NCBI GenBank assembly: GCA_900754715.1
Contig: CAAEDX010000090.1
Location: 1-11,874, forward strand
DNA length: 11,874 bases
From: Erysipelotrichaceae bacterium
GTDB lineage: Bacteria > Bacillota_I > Bacilli_A > Erysipelotrichales > Erysipelotrichaceae
Direction of reading: 5' to 3'
In this document: piece after piece, positions 8,301-11,874 of the stretch
Position numbering within the stretch: position 1 is the first letter of the stretch
Layout of the letters: each line of letters starts with the position of its first letter
Position numbers and translations under genes: made by a program
Notes under the pieces: model-generated
The model's database searches: none
What the model was told of the DNA's origin: nothing
Seen by the model: the letters and a program-made list of their open reading frames with translations, nothing else

Positions 8301-10332
8301 GATTGCCGTCTTTCAGCTGGATGCCTACCCCTGGCCCGGTGCCCAGGAACACCATCCAGTCTTCCTTGACCTGTGGTGTGATATCGACCGGATCAGACCA
8401 TGTCTGCCCATCGTCATCCGAATAGACGAGCCACAGATAAGTGGTATTCAGCACGACCAGCTCACCTTTGTCTGGTCCATCTCTCAACATATAGATGTTG
8501 CCCTTATATTCCCCATCTTTATACAGGCTGCCTTTCTCATCGGAAGCGCCGCCGGTATTTACGATGACCGTGTAGCCAGTATCGTTGCCTTCATCGTCAT
8601 AGACATGGCCGATGCCATCTTCATCCACATTACGGATGACGCCTGCCTCTGCATGCGTACCATCATTATAGTAGAGGATCTGGCACATCTCGCCGTCCAC
8701 TTCTTTATATCCAGTGCCAGTGGTCAGCTGTGAAGTATCCATCAGTCCGGAGCTTTCCGGGAACATGTCGATGAGCATGAAGATGCGTCCGGTCTTTGTG
8801 TCCTGAACTGCGGAAGCATCGATCGTAAAGGCTGCGGAACCGCCATTGTTGGGCAGGTCGATCAGCGTGATCGGTTCAGAGAACGTATCGCTGTCTGCGC
8901 TCTTGCGGCGGACGACCGCATCGATGTTTCCGGCATCGCCCGCACCGCTGTTGCGCTCATCGATGAAAGCCAGCTGCGTGCCTTTGTTGGTCGTGAGCAG
9001 CGAAGGGATACGATATGCCGTGACATTCTGATACCCGGTATAATACAGATCGATCGGATCGCTCTTGTACGCATTGCTCATGTCCGGCGTTTCATCCGGC
9101 ACCCACGCTGTCGTCTCATGTTCGAGCGCGATCTCGCTTTCGCTCAGCACGCTGCCATAGACATTCACATAGTCGATTGCGCCGTCCAGCGCCATCTCAT
9201 TGCCTGTGGCGCGGTTGACATAGCCGATGCCCAGGCTGTCGGGATCGCTCACGGTGTTGAAGAAACCGGCCGTGATGCCATTGGTATACTGATCCAGGTA
9301 CTCGCCGTCAAGATAGAAACGAATGCCGCCGTCAGCCTTCGTGATCGTCAATGTGTGCCATGCGGTGTCCGCGATCGATTTGCCATAACGGCTCAAGCTG
9401 AGCGTCTTTCCGGTAAACAAAGCATTGTCCGGCGCATCAAAGCCAAGCTGGTTGCTCGATGGATTGACATAAATGCCCAAGTAACTGCGATCCTGTGTGC
9501 CATCAGACACTGCCATGAGCATCATCGGGCCGTCTGCAGGATCATTGATGCGATAGCGTACAGTGACGCTGCCTTGGGTCAGGTCTTTTACCGCGCTCAG
9601 TCCTTCCGTATCGTTCACGCTCTCTCCATATGCGTTTTCATACGTATAGACGGCATTGCCCAGATCACCGCGATGGTAGCTCAGGATATCTTCTTCGCTC
9701 AAGGCGCTGTCATACAGCTCGATGTCTCCGATCGAACCGGTCAGCGGATAAGGATTGCCGCCATTGGCGCGCTTGCCATTTCCGAATCCCATATAATCGG
9801 CGCTGTCAAACAGGCCGGCGCTGAAGCTGACGCTCACGCTGCCTTCCTTGACCATTTCCCCATCCAGATAGATGCGGTAATAGTTGCCGCCATCCATCGT
9901 AAAGGTCAGCTTATGCTGCTGCGAGAAATCCACATCGTTGAGGGCGACGCTCGCGCCGCTGATCTGATGCGTGCCAGAAGCATTCCGTGACTCCACACCG
10001 ATGGTATGTCCGTTCACATAAACCGTGATGTAGTTGTTCTGCCGGGTGCTGTCTCCCAGGAAAAACAGGGAGTTGACACTGCTTCCCGTCATCGTAAAGG
10101 TCGTGTTAAAAGTAAAATCTTCCAGCCCGATAAAGGCGGATACGTCCGCGCTGGCATCGATGGCGCCTTCGCCGCCATTGACGCTCACCATTTCGCCTTC
10201 AGCATATGACCTGGTCGCGGATGCGCGTACCGTCTGTGCCATCACCGGCATCATGGAAGCAGGGACCACAGCGCTGACGCCCATCAGGGAAGCCAGCAAG
10301 ATCGAATACGTCTGTGTCGTTCTCTTCTTCAT
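5320..10332 (-). CDS. Large secreted multidomain sialidase (GH33, NanI/NanA-type)
   Basis: Exo-sialidase predicted to release terminal sialic acid from host glycans at the cell surface. The 1670 residues read: signal peptide (1 to ~32); two lectin-like LamG/CBM40-type domains (~45-218 and ~226-405); catalytic beta-propeller (~425-880); Ig-like module (~886-985); CBM32/discoidin-like domain (~990-1133); seven FIVAR-like helical repeats (~1143-1617); Ser/Thr/Ala linker; hydrophobic segment (~1647-1661); RRKK tail. Catalytic residues by family pattern: Arg triad R441 (YRIP), R748 (LLFMRN) and R806; acid/base D466; Glu base E732 (TESQ); nucleophile Y837 (FQYSCL). Asp boxes occur at 638-645 (SDDDGQTW), 700-707 (SDDHGETW) and 760-767. 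The insert at ~530-628 is the extra domain seen in NanI/NanA enzymes. AAGGAG lies 8 nt before the ATG. Odd: no LPXTG motif. Linkage preference, and hydrolase versus trans-sialidase activity, cannot be told. Confidence 0.95.
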   Translation of the reverse strand: MKKRTTQTYSILLASLMGVSAVVPASMMPVMAQTVRASATRSYAEGEMVSVNGGEGAIDASADVSAFIGLEDFTFNTTFTMTGSSVNSLFFLGDSTRQNNYITVYVNGHTIGVESRNASGTHQISGASVALNDVDFSQQHKLTFTMDGGNYYRIYLDGEMVKEGSVSVSFSAGLFDSADYMGFGNGKRANGGNPYPLTGSIGDIELYDSALSEEDILSYHRGDLGNAVYTYENAYGESVNDTEGLSAVKDLTQGSVTVRYRINDPADGPMMLMAVSDGTQDRSYLGIYVNPSSNQLGFDAPDNALFTGKTLSLSRYGKSIADTAWHTLTITKADGGIRFYLDGEYLDQYTNGITAGFFNTVSDPDSLGIGYVNRATGNEMALDGAIDYVNVYGSVLSESEIALEHETTAWVPDETPDMSNAYKSDPIDLYYTGYQNVTAYRIPSLLTTNKGTQLAFIDERNSGAGDAGNIDAVVRRKSADSDTFSEPITLIDLPNNGGSAAFTIDASAVQDTKTGRIFMLIDMFPESSGLMDTSQLTTGTGYKEVDGEMCQILYYNDGTHAEAGVIRNVDEDGIGHVYDDEGNDTGYTVIVNTGGASDEKGSLYKDGEYKGNIYMLRDGPDKGELVVLNTTYLWLVYSDDDGQTWSDPVDITPQVKEDWMVFLGTGPGVGIQLKDGNLVFPVYSANSNVGASQSSAVIISDDHGETWTLGESPQSLRGYDRETMTGGGMLTESQAVQLNDGRVLLFMRNSISNNVYMASSSDGGMTWDSIEAISELNEYYCQLSVIHYNKDDGEYLLLSNPNVSGRYDGWVHLGKVNEDGSISWDHAQQINEGKFQYSCLTVLENDGENPVFGLMYEDDTDGSFDIKYTEFDENFVKAPLISEELGAPQIVDSSAQIDGTDITVTLTFDQDIMAAGTPKLELTLGSETFAADYAGGSGTETITFKGTLPEGVKGIVRAAGISLENGLLENIRNKSVEVENLQLADLTRITEGISLYDYSSQQSSSTAPDTDGAAVNVLDGNVRTYWHSVWSDASYQLPQYVTVDLGEIQEIYKVGYVGRYSNSNGRFEQYGIAVSTDGEHFTEVQRGTFQNIDGEQQAEFAPVEARYVRLIAYSAYGNGGTQSCSMAEMMVYAYAEGVIEAGDMTELNALITSVQGMTADDYSAATWTTVQEALEAAVAISTSEDPVSQAMIDNAKDTLQQAVNALVDITRVKDKLAEAEALEQDDYTEASWTALQSVLAAAREQMDQVTSSREVTDIVMRIDNALDALVETVSDTASEAAIQALQDMVDKAAALGSDDEALQAAITAAQAVLDKDVPTSAEVVSALLDLSEAMQAVNAGESADALREDVQATIDFINENILNDTEGLRPAKVQALRDAVQAAQDAVDDPEADIDQLKAANKAMTKAAQELWEIVTKAELEALIESANGYLDGNYTEESLEALQTAITAAQAVANNDDATTSEVTDAITDLASAIAALTPEATIDRSALAHELDLVSEMLANIDNYVASSVTGLQDKLNDAQAVFDDAQASQDEIDAATAALREARLNARTKADVSALEALIAMVNSLDLSAYTSESVAAMNVPYTKALVMIENEDVTQEQVDELAAAMQAAIDALEPVNAASVSPDADSAENSTSASTAAVAQSGLFAALAAAAAGMAALFRRKKHQER

Positions 10333-10353
10333 CTCTCATTCTCCTTTTTCTTC

Positions 10354-10400
10354 GTAAGGAAAAGCCTCGTTGTGTGTCCGCAACGAGTGCAACCCCTTAC
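10354..10400 (-). promoter_or_regulatory. Long hairpin at the 5' end of the sialidase mRNA
   Basis: On the minus strand, GUAAGGGG (10393-10400) pairs with UUCCUUAC (10354-10361), using two G-U pairs. GC pairs with GC (10389-10390 with 10364-10365), and CUCGUUG (10381-10387) pairs with CAACGAG (10366-10372) around an 8-nt loop. Only a UU/UU mismatch and one bulged A interrupt about 17 pairs. The two G-U pairs would be A/C mismatches in the plus-strand RNA, which favours function in the sialidase transcript. It begins about 4 nt after the predicted start site and leaves the ribosome binding site free, which fits an mRNA-stabilising 5' stem or a protein/RNA binding site. No U-run follows, so it is not an intrinsic terminator. 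Confidence 0.7.
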
Positions 10401-10410
10401 ATATATTTTC

Positions 10411-10438
10411 ATTATATCATGGAAAATATAAATGTGAA
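10411..10438 (-). promoter_or_regulatory. Strong extended -10 promoter for the sialidase
   Basis: The minus strand has TGATATAAT (10411-10419), a perfect TATAAT with the TGn extension. TTCACA (10433-10438; five of six bases of TTGACA) lies 16 nt upstream, with AT-rich DNA behind it that could act as an UP element. The predicted start is near 10404, giving a leader of about 70 nt. It is the only good promoter seen between walJ and the sialidase, and probably drives both the sialidase and lysR. Confidence 0.82.
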
Positions 10439-10496
10439 CCGGTTTTGAAAAATGATGAAAAACAAATGAAATATTGTTGCATTTTGCTGAATGCGC

Positions 10497-10523
10497 AAAA
10501 AAAAAGCCAGGAAGCTCCTGACT
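10497..10523 (-). terminator. Intrinsic terminator after walJ
   Basis: The minus strand forms an 8-bp stem AGUCAGGA / UCCUGGCU (one U-G pair) with a GCU loop, followed by a run of T residues (complement of the nine A at 10497-10505). It starts 5 nt after the walJ stop and separates the dnaB-walJ transcript from the sialidase unit. Confidence 0.85.
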
Positions 10524-10528
10524 GATGA

Positions 10529-11284
10529 TCATGAATCCTCATCACAATGGCCGATGAGATGGATGCCAAATTGCTCGGCCGGAAACAGCTTCAGGTCATT
10601 GCGCAGAAAGCCGCGCCGGGACAGTTCTGCCTCCAGCACTCCGTATGCCATTGCCCGCGTATTGCCTTCCTGTGAGATGTGTGCCTGCACGATCTCTCTG
10701 GTTCGTTCCCCGATCACCTCGCTGAGCACCCTGGCGCTGTCCTCATTGTTCAGATGCCCGCTGTCATTGATGATGCGCTGCTTGATATAGACCGGCCGGT
10801 TCGTCTGCATGAGCATCTCGATATCATGATTGCTCTCAAAGATATAATAGTCCGCATTGACGATATGCGCCTTGACATCATTGCGGATATAGCCGGTATC
10901 GGTGATATAGACGAGCTTTTCTCCGCCGCCTTCGATCACATAACCGACCGTATGAGCAGCATCGTGAGAAAGCGGCAGCACCGTGATCCGCAGCGTACCG
11001 ATCTGAAAGGTCTCAAAGGGCTCGACGACCCGCTGATCAGCGATGCCCAGTTCTGCCCACGCATAAGCCGGCAGCTGCTTGAATGTGTTCAGCTGCGCCA
11101 CATGATCCTTATGCGTATGCGTCACCAGCAAGGCATCCGCGCTGCAAGGATCATATTGCAGGCGCGCGAAGCATTGCGTGAGATAGCGCTTGGTCGAGCC
11201 ACAGTCGATGATGATGCTCGTCGCCCCTTGACGGATCAGGCAGCAGTTGCCCTTGGATCCGCTGGCGAGCAGCGCCGCCTTCAC
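10529..11284 (-). CDS. walJ: WalJ/YycJ-like metallo-beta-lactamase-fold hydrolase
   Basis: Cytoplasmic metal-dependent hydrolase of 251 residues. It opens with LLASGSKGNCCLI, the hallmark start of YycJ/WalJ proteins, and has the metal-binding motif THTHKDHV (H56, H58, D60, H61). Further candidate ligands are H107 (PLSHD), D129 (ITDTGY), N152-H153-D154, H177 (GHLNN) and H202. In other Firmicutes WalJ belongs to the walRK locus and is linked to coordinating replication with cell division and cell-wall growth; a nuclease activity is suggested for the family but not readable here. The start is GTG at 11284, with GGGAGG 6 nt upstream, and overlaps the dnaB stop as GTGA, so translation is coupled to the replicative helicase, which suits the proposed replication role. 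A terminator follows directly. Family call is firm; the exact symbol is a transfer from B. subtilis. Confidence 0.88.
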   Translation of the reverse strand: MKAALLASGSKGNCCLIRQGATSIIIDCGSTKRYLTQCFARLQYDPCSADALLVTHTHKDHVAQLNTFKQLPAYAWAELGIADQRVVEPFETFQIGTLRITVLPLSHDAAHTVGYVIEGGGEKLVYITDTGYIRNDVKAHIVNADYYIFESNHDIEMLMQTNRPVYIKQRIINDSGHLNNEDSARVLSEVIGERTREIVQAHISQEGNTRAMAYGVLEAELSRRGFLRNDLKLFPAEQFGIHLIGHCDEDS

Positions 11285-11874
11285 GATGCGCCTCCCGCAT
11301 CGAGGTGATTATAGAACGCGGAGATCGATTTGTTGAAGACGAGCGACACATGCCCGACACTGCCATTGCGGTGCTTGGCCAGGTTCAGGTCGACCACTTC
11401 ATTTTGATCGGCGTTTGCTTCCTGGTCCTTCGTCTTCTTGTAATACTCTTCGCGATAAAGGAACATGACGATATCGGCGTCCTGCTCGATCGCGCCGGAT
11501 TCACGCAGGTCGGACAGCCGCGGGGTCTTGTCATCGCGGCTTTCGACGCTTCGGGAAAGCTGAGACAGCGCGATGACCGGACAGTTCATCTCTTTGGCCA
11601 GGATCTTCAGGTTACGCGAGATCTCACTGACTTCCTGCTGGCGGTTGTCGCCGCTTTTGCCGCTGCCGCTGATCAGCTGCAAATAATCGATGACGATCAG
11701 CGAAAGCCCTTGTTCGCTCATCAGCTTGCGGCATTTGGAAAAGATCTGCGATACCTTGATGCTGGCGGAATCATCGATATAGATACGTGCCGCGCCCAGC
11801 TCACTGCCGGCTTCATTGAGGCGGTTGAGCTCCTCATCGGTGATGTTGCCGCTGCGCAGCTTGCCGCCTTCGAC
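11281..11874 (-). CDS. dnaB: Replicative DNA helicase DnaB, C-terminal part
   Basis: Hexameric helicase that unwinds DNA at the replication fork. Only the last 197 residues are in the window; the frame is open at position 11874. The visible part is the RecA-like motor: AARIYIDDSASIKVSQI, Walker B LSLIVIDYLQLI (with D63 of the visible part), the 'sensor' stretch PVIALSQLSRSVESR, and SDLRESGAIEQDADIVMFLYR, which includes the region of the arginine finger and DNA loop. The Walker A motif and the N-terminal domain lie outside. An internal Met at 11721 is not a start: the conserved helicase sequence continues upstream of it without a break. The stop overlaps the walJ start (GTGA). Identity is firm. 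Confidence 0.97.
   Translation of the reverse strand, partial: VEGGKLRSGNITDEELNRLNEAGSELGAARIYIDDSASIKVSQIFSKCRKLMSEQGLSLIVIDYLQLISGSGKSGDNRQQEVSEISRNLKILAKEMNCPVIALSQLSRSVESRDDKTPRLSDLRESGAIEQDADIVMFLYREEYYKKTKDQEANADQNEVVDLNLAKHRNGSVGHVSLVFNKSISAFYNHLDAGGAS

Noticed and set aside
7855..9990. Two plus-strand open frames of about 290 codons opposite the sialidase
   Set aside because: Both are low-information translations of the complement of the catalytic and lectin domains. No recognisable motif or ribosome binding site, so treated as shadows.
10433..10448. CcpA cre site at the sialidase promoter
   Set aside because: The palindrome around CCGG lacks the TGnAA / W-C-A arms in register on either strand; several consensus positions fail.
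10329..10532. 67-codon minus-strand open frame in the walJ-sialidase gap
   Set aside because: It runs through the terminator, promoter and hairpin, has no ribosome binding site, and overlaps the sialidase start.

Overview
The window reads as part of a chromosome of a Gram-positive, host-associated Firmicute, most likely an Erysipelotrichia-type gut bacterium. This rests on the standard Firmicute F-type ATP synthase gene order (atpI-B-E-F-H-A-G), AGGAGG-type ribosome binding sites, a very large secreted NanI/NanA-type sialidase with FIVAR-like repeats, and a WalJ-type metallo-hydrolase next to dnaB. The DNA is visibly GC-rich (over half GC) outside the control regions. Assignment to a class is an inference; no species is claimed. 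Every gene I can support lies on the minus strand, so transcription runs from high to low coordinates.

In transcription order: (1) 11874-10529 holds the C-terminal part of replicative helicase dnaB, overlapping by 4 nt (GTGA) a walJ/yycJ-like metallo-beta-lactamase-fold gene, followed by a clear intrinsic terminator. (2) 10528-10333 is an AT-rich control region. It has a strong extended -10 promoter, and the predicted transcript starts almost directly with a long, nearly continuous hairpin. (3) 10332-5320 encodes a 1670-residue secreted sialidase: signal peptide, two lectin-like (LamG/CBM40-type) domains, a GH33 catalytic domain with all key residues, an Ig-like module, a CBM32-type discoidin domain, seven FIVAR-like helical repeats, and an unusual C-terminal membrane anchor without LPXTG. 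(4) 5282-4383 encodes a LysR-family regulator only 37 bp downstream with no visible terminator between, so probably co-transcribed with the sialidase; it ends in a textbook terminator. (5) 4286-1 is the ATP synthase operon: AtpI, then subunits a, c, b, delta, alpha and gamma (gamma cut by the window edge). Beta and epsilon are expected beyond position 1.

Functionally the window joins a mucin or sialoglycan-foraging locus to housekeeping genes. The sialidase would release sialic acid at the cell surface, its lectin domains holding it on glycans and the repeat stalk projecting it from the cell; the LysR protein is the obvious candidate local regulator. The ATP synthase is divergent and compact (short gamma and delta, altered alpha P-loop), yet its c subunit carries the full Gln / Glu-Thr-Thr / Tyr set linked to Na+ binding, so a Na+-driven or Na+-pumping enzyme is a reasonable prediction. 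The points most worth a second look are the sialidase leader hairpin, the non-canonical anchor, the Na+ signature with the altered alpha P-loop, and the very cramped junction between the lysR terminator and the atp operon.
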